From: Piscicola geometra
Taxonomy: Eukaryota > Annelida > Clitellata > Hirudinida > Piscicolidae
Reading direction: 5' to 3'
DNA length: 64,000 nt
Assembly (NCBI GenBank): GCA_943735955.1
Contig: OX030956.1
Location: 4,478,412-4,542,411, forward strand
Shown: positions 1 through 36,212 of the stretch, piece after piece
How positions within the stretch are numbered: the first letter of the stretch is position 1
Layout: each line of letters opens with the position of its first letter
Made by a program: the position numbers and the translations under genes
The notes under the pieces: generated by a model
The model's input: only the letters and a program-made list of their open reading frames with translations
The model's database searches: none
What the model was told of the DNA's origin: nothing

Positions 1-25826
<25,826 letters not shown>

Positions 25827-26077
25827 CTTGTACAGCACCATGGGACAATCGCCACCTTGTGATTTTCACTGTGTATTATTATTATTAGGTTTTCATATCA
25901 TTATTATTATTATTATTATTAGTTTTATTATTAGTTTTATTTGTATCATTTCTTTTTTTCTTCCTTATATTATTATTATTATAAGTTTTATTATTATTTT
26001 TATTTTTATCATTACTTTTTTTCTTTCTAATAGTTTTAGTATTTTATTTCTATAAAATTATTATGCTTATGATTATG

Positions 26078-26083
26078 AATAAA
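26078..26083 (+). terminator. Poly(A) signal for USP34
   Basis: AATAAA about 250 bases after the USP34 stop codon, in an AT-rich 3' UTR of ATT triplets. A second AATAAA lies near 26193. Confidence 0.5.
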
Positions 26084-26099
26084 TGTATTATTATTAGTA

Positions 26100-26970
26100 G
26101 TATTAGTATTATTATTATTATTATGTTATTATGTGAAGTTGACCTTCAAGGGAGTTTTTCTTCAGCATGGAAGACATCCCACTTTCCATTTCAATAAATA
26201 ATTTCAGCGATTCACTCTTTTCAAGCAGGGAAAACTTAATGGTGCTAAGTCAGGTGACCTTAATTTGTCTGGTACTAGGTTAAAATGACCCTGACCTTGC
26301 TAATTCTATGTGACTATGATAGGGTTCCCCAGTCTCACAGTGTTTCATCAAATGTACCGCTAAGCTTCCTTGGTACTGAAATGACAAGAAACCATTTATC
26401 ACACTGCAGTTTCTCAAGACTTGATAGTGTAAATATTGAGTAAACTCAATTCAAAAGAGTTTCTTTATACAAGGTCTTGCACACGACAGTTGTACAAGTT
26501 GTATTTTTAAAACAATTTTTTTGAAAATCGATTGCATGAACAAAGTTAGTGGAGAGTTTTTTTTAAAAGATTTATTCATATTCCTGATATAATTTTTATT
26601 CCTTTGGTATTTTATCTAGAACTTAAAGAAAAAAGTTAAAATGCATTGAATTTGAAAACAGCACAATTAAACCCAAGTCAAGCTGGTTTCTTCAGCTCAG
26701 GAAAAATTGTATTCCTTGTAAATGGTGCGCACCACCTATCGAATGTTTAATTCTTTTTTCCCGTTAATAATTCATGGATGCGTTTAAGAATATTTACATT
26801 TTAAAAGTAAGTGTTTCAAAAAGCTTTTTGAATTTTTACAAAAATAACTAAGGATTTCTCTTTGCCACTCCTGGGCATGCCACAGTTCTCATCATCATCA
26901 TCATCATCAGCCACTTAATAAATATTAATTTATATAATTTATCATTCACTTAATCAATTAATACAAAATA
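26100..26970. other. AT-rich intergenic sequence downstream of USP34
   Basis: Unique sequence with no open frame of note and no recognised RNA. A short CAT-triplet run lies at about 26891-26910. Confidence 0.6.
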
Positions 26971-26977
26971 ACAGCCA

Positions 26978-27563
26978 CTACGACATGGAGGCGTCAGCAG
27001 TGGCAACCATCTGCATGGCTTTCTTCCAATGACACCATTTGTGTCTCAGGTGGTTTGTTCGATGCAGGTATGCTGCTTCGTGTTCGTGTGTTGCTTCGTG
27101 TGTTTGTTCGTGTGTTGGTTCGTGTGTTAGTTCATCGCGTCGTATATTGCTTAGTCTGTTGCAATGTTCGTTTGTTGGTCCGTTATCTCGTTCACTTGGT
27201 TCTTTACTTAGCTGAGTTGCTTCCTCTGTTTTCATGAAAGTGTGTTCGGAAAGAGATTTGGTGTTGAGTTTACATTGCTCTGTGTGAAATTGGAACTTAG
27301 CGTGAATTTCTTGGTGACAGTTTATTTCGTTGTTAAGTTTTTGTTCGAATTGTTGCAAGTGTTGCTCGTGTTGTTGCAAGTGTTGCAAGTGTTGCTCGTG
27401 TTGTTGCAAGTGTTGCAAGTGTTGCAAGTGTTGCTGTCGTTGTTGAGTTTGTTGAGTGAGATTTCGATGTTGTTGGCATGTGATGTTGTAGCGACTTATT
27501 TGGTTTCTCAACATTTCATCTTCTTTCTGTTGAGTCAATATTTGAGTTTGATTGAATTGAACC
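26978..27563 (-). CDS. Candidate terminal exon of an unknown Gln/His-rich protein
   Basis: The minus strand shows a splice-acceptor-like TAATATAGCAG, then 195 codons open to a TAG at 26978-26980. The sequence starts VQFNQTQIL, has a Gln/His/Leu coiled-coil-like block of [10 protein letters not shown] repeats and a [15 protein letters not shown] block, and ends [20 protein letters not shown]. No family is recognised, no upstream exon was found, and there is no convincing ATG near the 5' end. The non-repetitive ends look more protein-like than the other frames. The opposite strand gives only Val/Leu/Arg runs. Confidence 0.35.
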
Positions 27564-27803
27564 TGCTATATTATTGGAGCACTTAATCTAGATAGAATCA
27601 TAACCAGTAACAGAAATCATAAAAATTATTTGAATTATGGATCAATTAAGTTCATAAGATTAATGAATTATTTCAGTAACTACAAACTCTGGCAGCTTCC
27701 TTGTCAAAGTCGACTTTGCCCCATCCCATGCACCCCTCCAGCCACCCCTTCACCAACACACACACTCCGTTCAGGATGCATCCACTACAGAAGTCTAGCT
27801 GGA

Positions 27804-28185
27804 TGGATGCATGGATGGATGGATGGATGGATGGATGGATGGATGGATGGATGGATGGATGGATGGATGGATGGATGGATGGATGGATGGATGGATGGAT
27901 GGATGGATGGATGGATGGATGGATGGATGGATGGATGGATGGATGGATGGATGGATGGATGGATGGATGGATGGATGGATGGATGGATGGATGGATGGAT
28001 GGATGGATGGATGGATGGATGGATGGATGGATGGATGGATGGATGGATGGATGGATGGATGGATGGATGGATGGATGGATGGATGGATGGATGGATGGAT
28101 GGATGGATGGATGGATGGATGGATGGATGGATGGATGGATGGATGGATGGATGGATGGATGGATGGATGGATGGATGGAGGGATG
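27804..28185. repeat. Near-perfect (GGAT)n tetranucleotide array
   Basis: About 94 consecutive GGAT units, interrupted only by one GCAT at the start and one GAGG at the end. All three forward frames are open (Met-Asp-Gly-Trp), an effect of composition. Confidence 0.97.
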
Positions 28186-28224
28186 GATAATTAGATTATT
28201 AAACGATCGTATACTTTAAATAAA

Positions 28225-28264
28225 AACCCTAACCCTAACCCTAACCCTAACCCTAACCCTAACC
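28225..28264. repeat. Interstitial telomere-like repeat (CCCTAA)n
   Basis: Six consecutive CCCTAA units, the complement of the animal TTAGGG telomere repeat. A shorter degenerate run is inside the fold-back element at about 33020-33045. Confidence 0.95.
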
Positions 28265-28590
28265 AAAACCACCAGTCATATAAACTCGAGAAACAGTCCA
28301 ACCCTGTTCTGCGACTGGTTGAGAGTGATATAGGAGGAGGAGGAAGAGGAGGAGGAAGAAGAAGAAGAAGAGGAAGAGGAAGAGGAGGAGGAGATGTTAA
28401 TTTCTTGATGATGATCCAGCAGACACTGCTCGAAGAACAACTCCAGACTGAGACCACACCTGACCAACGACTGTGCAGGAGAAGAGAACGCATGTGCCGA
28501 ACAACCCTTCAAAACTTTGCAATTTTTAATTTAAAATTAGTATTACGGAATAATTAGATATTTAGTTTTTATTTACATTTTTTAAAGAGT

Positions 28591-28735
28591 ATTATCATAG
28601 TGGCGTTCAACCCGGGTGCTCTTTAAGACCACTTTTAAGGCTTTTATTTTTATTTCAATAAAACTATCTACTTTGTCGCGTGTAGGAATCGAACCGTCGA
28701 CCTATTGGTAGTTAGTTAAGTAAGCTAGTCAAGAA
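28591..28735 (-). mobile_element. tRNA-derived SINE, minus orientation (copy 2)
   Basis: Shares the AGTGGCGT...AACCCGGGTGCT end with copy 1. On the minus strand a canonical pol III B box GGTTCGATTCC lies at 28685-28695, and a weak A-box-like TAGCTTACTTAA sits upstream near 28716-28728. Confidence 0.65.
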
Positions 28736-28740
28736 AGGAC

Positions 28741-29806
28741 ACTATTATATTATAGTATTATATTATAGTATTATATTATAGTATTATATTATAGTATTAT
28801 AATATAGTATGATATTATAGTATGATATTATAGTATGATATTATAGTATGATATTATAGTATGATATTATTGTATGATATTATAGTATTATCTTATAGTA
28901 TTATATTATAGTATTATATTATAGTATTATAATATAGTATGATATTATAGTATGATTTTATAGTATGATATTATAGTATGATATTATAGTATGATATTAT
29001 TGTATGATATTATAGTATTATCTTATAGTATTATATTATAGTATTATATCATAGTATTATATTATAGTATTATATTATAGTATTATACTATAGTATTATA
29101 ATATAGTATTATACTAGAGTATTATATTATAGTATGATATTATAGTCTTATATTAGAGTATTATATTATAGTATTATATTATAGTATTATATTATAGTAT
29201 GATATTATAGTATTATATTATAGTATTATATTATAGTATTATATTATAGTATTATATTATAGTATTATATTATATCATTATATTATATTATAGTATTATA
29301 TTATAGCATTATATTATAGTATGATATTATAGTATGATATTATAGTATGATATTATAGTATGATATTATAGTATGATATTATAGTATGATATTATAGTAT
29401 GATATTATAGTATGATATTATAGTATGATATTATAGTATGATATTATAGTATGATATTATAGTATGATATTATAGTATGATATTATAGTATGATATTATA
29501 GTATGATATTATAGTATGATATTATAGTATGATATTATAGTATGATATTATAGTATGATATTATAGTATGATATTATAGTAAGATATTATAGTATTATAT
29601 TATAGTATTATATTATAGTATTATATTATAGTATTATATTATAGTATTATATTATAGTATTATATTATAGTATTATATTATAGTATTATATTATAGTATT
29701 ATATTATAGTATTATATTATATTATAGTATTATATTAAAGTATTATATTATATTATAGTATTATATTATAGTATTATATTATATTATAGTATTATATGAT
29801 AGAACA
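28741..29806. repeat. 13-bp AT-rich minisatellite array
   Basis: About 80 units alternating between TATTATATTATAG and TATGATATTATAG, with runs of identical variants (about 29315-29580). Ten-unit blocks repeat at a 130-bp offset: the rare TATTATTGTATGATATTATA junction recurs 130 bp apart near 28868 and 28998. Confidence 0.95.
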
Positions 29807-29893
29807 CGCACTATTTGAAGTTTCTTGAGCTGACATGCCTTGAGGAGTTGGAGGCCACTGCAGCTGTGGTCCTTGCAGCCCGTCAAGCGGATC

Positions 29894-31760
29894 TGTGTGG
29901 TGAGGGAGGTTGTGGTGGTGAGAGAGGTTGTGGTGTTGAGGGAGGTTGTGGTGATGAGGGAGGTTGTGGTGGTGAGGGAGGTTGTGGTGGTGAGGGAGGT
30001 TGTGGTGGTGAGGGAGGTTGTGGTGGTGGAGGAGGTTGTGGTGGTGAGGGAGGTTGTGGTGGTGAGGGAGGTTGTGGTGGTGAGAGAGGTTGTGGTGGTG
30101 AGGGAGGTTGTGGTGGTGAGGGAGGTTGTGGTGGTGAGGGAGGTTGTGGTGGTGAGAGAGGTTGTGGTGGTGAGGGAGGTTGTGGTGGTGAGGGAGGTTG
30201 TGGTGGTGAGGGAGGTTGTGGTGGTGAGGGAGGTTGTGGTGGTGAGGGAGGTTGTGGTGGTGAGGGAGGTTGTGGTGGTGAGGGAGGTTGTGGTGGTGGA
30301 GGAGGTTGTGGTGGTGAGGGAGGTTGTGGTGGTGAGGGAGGTTGTGGTGGTGAGAGAGGTTGTGGTGGTGAGGGAGGTTGTGGTGGTGAGGGAGGTTGTG
30401 GTGGTGAGGGAGGTTGTGGTGGTGAGAGAGGTTGTGGTGGTGAGAGAGGTTGTGGTGGTGAGGGAGGTTGTGGTGGTGAGGGAGGTTGTGGTGGTGAGGG
30501 AGGTTGTGGTAGTGAGGGAGGTTGTGGTGATGAGGGAGGATGTGGTGGTGAGGGAGGTTGTGGTGGTGAGGGAGGTTGTGGTGGTGAGGGAGGTTGTGGT
30601 GGTGAGGGAGGTTGTGGTGGTGAGGGAGGTTGTGGTGGTGGAGGAGGTTGTGGTGGTGAGGGAGGTTGTGGTGGTGAGGGAAGTTGTGGTGGTGAGGGAG
30701 GTTGTGGTGGTGAGGGAGGTTGTGGTGAGAGAGGGAGGTTGTGGTGGTGAGGGAGGTTGTGGTGGTGAGGGAGGTTGTGGTGGTGAGGGAGGTTGTGGTG
30801 GTGAGGGAGGTTGTGGTGGTGAGGGAGGTTGTGGTGGTGAGGGAAGTTGTGGTGGTGAGGGAGGTTGTGGTGGTGAGGGAGGTTGTGGTGGTGAGGGAGG
30901 TTGTGGTGGTGAGGGAGGTTGTGGTGGTGAGGGAGGTTGGGGTGGTGAGGGAGGTTGTGGTGAGAGAGGGAGGTTGTGGTGGTGAGGGAGGTTGTGGTGG
31001 TGAGGGAGGTTGTGGTGGTGAGGGAGGTTGTGGTGGTGAGGGAGGTTGTGGTGGTGAGGGAGGTTGTGGTGGTGAGGGAGGTTGTGGTGGTGAGGGAGGT
31101 TGTGGTGGTGGAGGAGGTTGTGGTGGTGAGGGAGGTTGTGGTGGTGAGGGAGGTTGTGGTGGTGAGGGAGGTTGTGGTGGTGAGGGAAGTTGTGGTGGTG
31201 AGGGAGGTTGTGGTGGTGAGGGAGGTTGTGGTGAGAGAGGGAGGTTGTGGTGGTGAGGGAGGTTGTGGTGGTGAGGGAGGTTGTGGTGGTGAGGGAGGTT
31301 GTGGTGGTGAGGGAGGTTGTGGTGGTGAGGGAGGTTGTGGTGGTGAGGGAAGTTGTGGTGGTGAGGGAGGTTGTGGTGGTGAGGGAGGTTGTGGTGGTGA
31401 GGGAGGTTGTGGTGGTGAGGGAGGTTGTGGTGGTGAGGGAGGTTGGGGTGGTGAGAGAGGTTGTGGTGAGAGAGGGAGGTTGTGGTGGTGAGGGAGGTTG
31501 TGGTGGTGAGGGAGGTTGTGGTGGTGAGGGAGGTTGTGGTGGTGAGGGAGGTTGTGGTGAGAGAGGGAGGTTGTGGTGGTGAGGGAGGTTGTGGTGGTGA
31601 GGGAGGTTGTGGTGGTGAGGGAGGTTGTGGTGGTGAGGGAGGTTGTGGTGGTGAGGGAGGTTGTGGTGGTGAGGGAGGTTGTGGTGGTGAGGGAGGTTGT
31701 GGTGGTGAGAGAGGTTGTGGTGGTGAGGGAGGTTGTGGTGGTGAGGGAGGTTGTGATGGT
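29894..31760. repeat. 18-bp G-rich minisatellite array
   Basis: About 100 units of GGTGGTGAGGGAGGTTGT. Irregular GAGAGAGGGAGG junctions at 30727, 30962, 31233, 31468 and 31559 give spacings of 235, 271, 235 and 91 bp, a higher-order pattern. Open frames on both strands (CGGEGG, or PPSPPQ on the reverse) lack introns, starts and normal composition, so it is not counted as a gene. Confidence 0.95.
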
Positions 31761-31764
31761 GATA

Positions 31765-32620
31765 GTGGTAGATTTGGTGGGGGTGGTTGTAGTGATGATG
31801 GTATTTGTGGTGGTAGTTTTGATAGTTGTGGTGGGGGTGCTTGTGGTAGTTGTGGTGGTTGTGGTGGTGGTGCTTGTGGTAGTTGTGGTGGCTGTGGTGA
31901 TGTTGATGACTGGAGTCGTTGTGGTTATGGTGCTAGTGGTCATTTTTGTGGTAGCGGCGATTGATTTTAGCGGCAGTTTCTGATTCTAGCGATGGTATTT
32001 CTGGGTTATTAAGGAAGATGGTCTGGCTGGCTGGCTGGTATGACTACACAATGAAAAGCTCTTTTTGCGCAGTTCGCTTCGAGGAATGCTTGTGACTTGT
32101 TGCCTTTGAATTTGCTTTTTGTTCTCGCTGTTTTCAGACCAAGACATTCCTTGCAGATTGAGCGATGAATAGGCGAAACAAACAACAAGGCCGCAAGGGA
32201 GACTTGAATAGGGAATTTATTAAGTTGTTTCGATAAATCATATAGGATAATAATAAAAATAATGATAATGGTGGTAATAATAATAATAATCATCATCACA
32301 TCTTCATCATTATCATCATCCTCATCATCAAAAATCAATTTTATAATATAATATAATAAACCAAAAATAAACAAAAATAAACAAAGAAAGACGAACAAGT
32401 ATGTTATGACATTGTTGTGTTGTGGTGACGAGCATTTAGGAATGCGTGCATACTCACGCTCTTCTGAGAAGGCATTAGTGCTTGTTTTGAAGCTCGATGA
32501 GTAAACCTTGTCTTTCGTATATTTCACTTATATATCCGTATATTCCAATTATATGTATTCGTAATGAAAGATTTAGTCATGAGATACTCACATAATACGT
32601 TATGTTATGATTCGAACATA
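31765..32620. other. Intergenic sequence, no gene recognised
   Basis: A short G/T-rich remnant of the 18-bp array, then unique sequence. A minus-strand frame of 172 codons (32009-32527) is mostly Ile/Asp runs from ATT/ATC repeats and is not convincing. Confidence 0.5.
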
Positions 32621-32720
32621 TTCGAACATATTTGAAGATAAGTGAAGATATTTGAAGATATTTGAAGATATTTGAAGATATTTGAACATATTTGAACATA
32701 TTTGAACACATTTGAACATA
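32617..32720. repeat. 11-bp minisatellite ATATTTGAAGA / ATATTTGAACA
   Basis: About nine tandem units with a GAAGAT to GAACAT shift along the array. Confidence 0.85.
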
Positions 32721-32923
32721 TTATCGTCTGATTTTATACTTTAGTTTAGCCTATTCAATGTAATGTCTTCATTAGTTAGTCTTAATTAAGTGTAGATGTA
32801 TGCGATGTTTTTACCAATTAAATTAGATTAATATTCCAATAATTTTTATAGCTTCACTAATAACTATTTTTAACAAATTATTTTTTGATATTTATTGTCG
32901 TTTTTCGTTTCATGGGCAGACCT

Positions 32924-33128
32924 GGTTTTAGGTGAACTGCACACCAAAGAAATCGCGCTACATGTGTTAAATGCACATTTGATTTTGCACATTTCTTATT
33001 GAAATGCGATTTTTCTGAAAACCCTAACCCTAACCTTAACCCTAAATTAACATTTTTGTGTAAAAAAGAAGAAATGTGCATTTAACACATGCAGCGCGAT
33101 TTCTTTGGTGTGCAGTTAACCTACAACC
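32924..33128. mobile_element. Fold-back MITE with 57-bp terminal inverted repeats
   Basis: Left arm 32924-32980 and right arm 33072-33128 are inverted copies with about four mismatches, sharing AACTGCACACCAAAGAAATC and TGTGTTAAATGCACATTT. Directly outside both ends is the same 9-bp word GGCAGACCT (32915-32923 and 33129-33137), a target-site duplication of the length made by Mutator-like transposases. The 91-bp centre carries telomere-like CCCTAA repeats and no coding sequence. Confidence 0.85.
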
Positions 33129-33139
33129 GGCAGACCTTT

Positions 33140-33640
33140 ATCCTGCATTCATGCTTCCCATCGTCACACCTTCTCTCCATCATTTCATCTATAACTCAAC
33201 CACTAATGCGCTTATTCATTTTTGCTTCTTGTCTTTTCTTCCACACCTATCCTTCCACATTTCTATTCACCACATTCCTTTATCACCCATCTCCACCCAC
33301 CACCACCACCCAACTTTTTTTTACTACCACCACCTTCAATCACCCTTCCTTCGCCCCCATCCTTTTTCCTCCACGACTACAACCCACCAAGATCTTCCAC
33401 CACCACTTCTTCTACCACCCTCCACCACCACCCACCAACATTCATTCTCCACCCACCTTCCACCACCATCTCCCTTCACCACCCCCAGCTCCCATCTTCC
33501 TTCTCAACCACTACTACCACCACCCACGTCTACTATCATCCTTTACCCACCATCACCACCCCCACCTTCCACCACACACCTTCCACCACCTCCCACCTCC
33601 CACCCACCTCGCTCCCTCTGGTCAGTTTCTTGAAGAGTGA
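33140..33640. repeat. Pyrimidine-rich CCACCACC/TTCC low-complexity region
   Basis: Dense CCACC, TTCCACC and CCTTCC without a fixed period. Three overlapping forward frames stay open because of composition; no family is recognised. Confidence 0.7.
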
Positions 33641-34055
33641 GTCGTTACGGAACTTTTCCAATTGGTCAGGAACCACTTTAGGCATTTCAAAACCTTGGTT
33701 CCAACTATGGGAATCTCCACTTCAACTTGGAAAAAATATTTTGAAAAAATACTCTCCCTAAAGTTCACTCAGCTGTGTGTTTGACATTCAAATGTGTTGG
33801 TTTCTTTTCATTTATTGGCTTTCTGATGATCATACATTTCCCTAATTCTCATTAAAGGACAGCAAACTGTAGGTGCTGCTACTTAAAGATCCAACCAAAT
33901 TGTCAAATCAGGCGGCAATCGTTTGACGAATTCTCAAGCAACAACTTGTCTTTTCCTTTTATAGATGAACCATCCAAAGTACAAAGCGCTAACCGCATAT
34001 ATAACGTTTATGTAAGCTTACGTAACAAGATACACTCACTATATATTATATAGTA

Positions 34056-34126
34056 TATAAGTATACATTTTAACTTATAGATATCTTTTAATATAAGATA
34101 TCTATAAGTTAAAATGTATACTTATA
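34056..34126. repeat. Perfect 32-bp inverted repeat with 7-bp loop
   Basis: Left arm 34056-34087 starts TATAAGTATACATTTTAACT. The right arm 34095-34126 is its exact reverse complement, with loop TTAATAT. It lies in intergenic AT-rich DNA upstream of ALYREF's 3' end. Confidence 0.95.
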
Positions 34127-34447
34127 AGACTTATATGGTATAAAATAATATTCGATATACATTTGAAATGACGTAACAACAATACAGTTCAACGCATGAT
34201 GTAATTGGAACTAAATGTGAAGGCATGTGTCCGCAACCAACAAAAGCCACCCCACGTCACCTGAACAAGGAACCTTTATGCCTTCAACTTGATCAGTGGG
34301 CATCCATTAAAATACTCAACAAGACCACTTTATCTTCAACGTATTTTCCAATACTTTTTCATTCATTTATAATTTTTATTTTGCAGTATTTCAAATTCCA
34401 ATTTGAAAATTTTCGACACATTTATAAACGTTCAAATTAAATCTTTT

Positions 34448-34453
34448 TTTATT
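34448..34453 (-). terminator. Poly(A) signal for ALYREF
   Basis: AATAAA on the minus strand about 135 bases after the ALYREF stop codon. Confidence 0.5.
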
Positions 34454-34586
34454 TTTAGAAAATGTCATTCTTTGGAAACCCGTAAGGTTTTATGTGTTCT
34501 CGCCAAAAAAGCTATCAAATGAGATGTGGCAACTTTAGATGAACAAAAGTCTCATATAGCGCTTCGGTGGGCCAGTCGTTGGTGCC

Positions 34587-36212
34587 TCACTTGACCTCCA
34601 TCTGAAAAAGATGCGAGTAAGTTCATCATTTAAAAGAAATATTACTCTATTAATATTCATCAAAAGTATGTAGCAGTCGCCATGAAACACTGACTTCATT
34701 AAGCAACCTTACAAAACACTTCAGCACAACCACCATTACGAAACGATCCCTTCACCACAACATACCACGTCTAACCACACCACACCACTCCGCACCACAC
34801 TACTTCGCACCACACCACACCACACCACACCTTACCACACCACACCACACCAAACCACACCACACCACACCACACCTCACCTCACCACACCACACTTAAT
34901 CACACCACACCTCACCTTGTAAGCATCCAGTTCAGCATCTAGTTCTTCTCTGGTGGCAGTGACCGTGCCTGCCCTCCCCCCAAAACCCCTGCCACCCCCT
35001 CCTCTCCTCGCACTGCGTCGGATTTGTCATACTCTCTCATACACCATTGCAAATTAATAATTTAATTAATTCAACTATCCTTAATTGGATACACAATTTT
35101 GGTATTTAATTGTGTTAATTATATAACGTATTTTTTAAATTTCAGAAACCCATAATTAAATGTGAAAAACCACCAATTAAATTAAATTATTTACCCCCTG
35201 TTGAAGTTGCTGTAGAGTTCCTGGCCAAAGACGGTCGGAGCAGGACTGCTGCCCATCAACAAGATCTTCATTGGTCTCCCTGGTGGGTGGGTGGGTGGCC
35301 AGTCAATTATAATCATAATTAGTCATTAACTTTATAATGAGTAAGCGTCATTAACTCCATTAATTGAATTGATAAAATTAACCATTGCTAAATATATACT
35401 CAAACCCACTTGAAGAACAGAAAAGCTTTTGAAATGAAGAACATAAAATTCCTCTGCAAAGACATTTATACAGAAATAACTACAACAACATCAGCAACAA
35501 CAAAAACACATTAACAACAAACCATCTAATGGCACGTTGTTGTACTGCGAGAGGGCTTGTTGAGCTTGTGACTGGTGCTCGAAGATCACTTCTGCTGTGC
35601 CCTGCGACCTTCCTGAGGGGTCATAGTGCACTGTCGACTTGATCAGAGCCCCAAACTCCGAAAACAACTCCTGTGGGTGGGTCAGCACTTTGGAGTAGAG
35701 TTTGCAGTTTGATTTTTCCCAACTGAATTGAGTTTTTTATTGAATTTTGAAAAAAATAAATGTAAATTTTTATCCTCAAAGATTCTACCTTGATGTCTGC
35801 ATTTGTGACGCTGTAGTCAAGATTGGAGATGTGTAGTCTGCCCAGCTGGTTGTTATAAGGTCTGCCTCTCATAACCCTGGATTTCTTAATGTGAAAAAGT
35901 TTAAATTATAATTATTTTTATATCACTTTGGACGGAAAATACGTTAAAATTGTAATGCATGTGTTGTTTTATCAAATTTAAACGTAAAGAAATGCCAACA
36001 GTAAGATCGACTCCGAAGGTCTGTGCATAGTATGGCTTGCTGACACCACCCCTGTACACTCCTCTGTAGTTGTTGTACGGCCTGAAGTTTCCTCTGTTGG
36101 AAGCTCTGTAATTGCCTCCCCTGCCTTGAAAACCACCCCTGCCACCTTGGCTGAATTTACCGCCAGATTGTTTTATTATGTCGTCTAAACTCAAATCTAC
36201 CTTATCCGACAT
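34587..36212 (-). CDS. ALYREF: ALY/REF mRNA export factor (THO complex subunit 4)
   Basis: Adaptor of the TREX complex that binds mRNA and the UAP56 helicase and hands transcripts to the export receptor; nuclear. Exons (minus): 36212-36012 (donor tentative), 35884-35789 (acceptor tentative), 35670-35523, 35279-35195, 35012-34916, 34601-34587; about 213 residues, normal for the family. The N-terminus [18 protein letters not shown] is the UAP56-binding motif, followed by Gly/Arg-rich sequence. The RRM spans about residues 78-145: [11 protein letters not shown] (RNP2), [30 protein letters not shown] (RNP1) and NNVPLDGRPMKI. A second Gly/Arg stretch and [16 protein letters not shown] form the C-terminal UAP56-binding helix. 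The junction between exons 1 and 2 uses a weak GTCGAT donor in my model; a GTG/TAC site is an alternative. The last coding exon is only 15 bases. Confidence 0.92.
34735..34915. repeat. CACACC/CACACCACAC pentamer-type repeat in the last ALYREF intron
   Basis: The same five-base building blocks (CACAC, CACCA) as the large satellite in the inositol transporter gene, here on the antisense strand of an intron and touching the exon edge at 34916. Confidence 0.8.

Noticed and set aside
27630..28219. MDGW-repeat protein from the GGAT array
   Set aside because: A four-base repeat is open in three frames at once. No coding support outside the array.
29896..31760. CRISPR-like array
   Set aside because: Direct repeats are contiguous with no unique spacers, and the window is eukaryotic.
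29840..31943. Collagen- or silk-like Gly/Glu/Cys protein (+) or Pro/Ser/Gln protein of 686 residues (-)
   Set aside because: Both are translations of the 18-bp minisatellite. Frame shifts at the irregular junctions break the plus-strand frame into overlapping pieces, and no start context, intron or unique end is seen.
32009..32527. 172-codon minus-strand frame with hydrophobic Ile run
   Set aside because: The hydrophobic part comes from ATT/ATC microsatellites. The rest has no recognisable domain and no splice or start context strong enough to call a gene.
33076..33761. Three overlapping Pro/His/Ser/Thr-rich forward frames
   Set aside because: All come from CCACC/TTCC-rich low-complexity DNA starting within the fold-back element. 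Mutual overlap and composition argue against coding.
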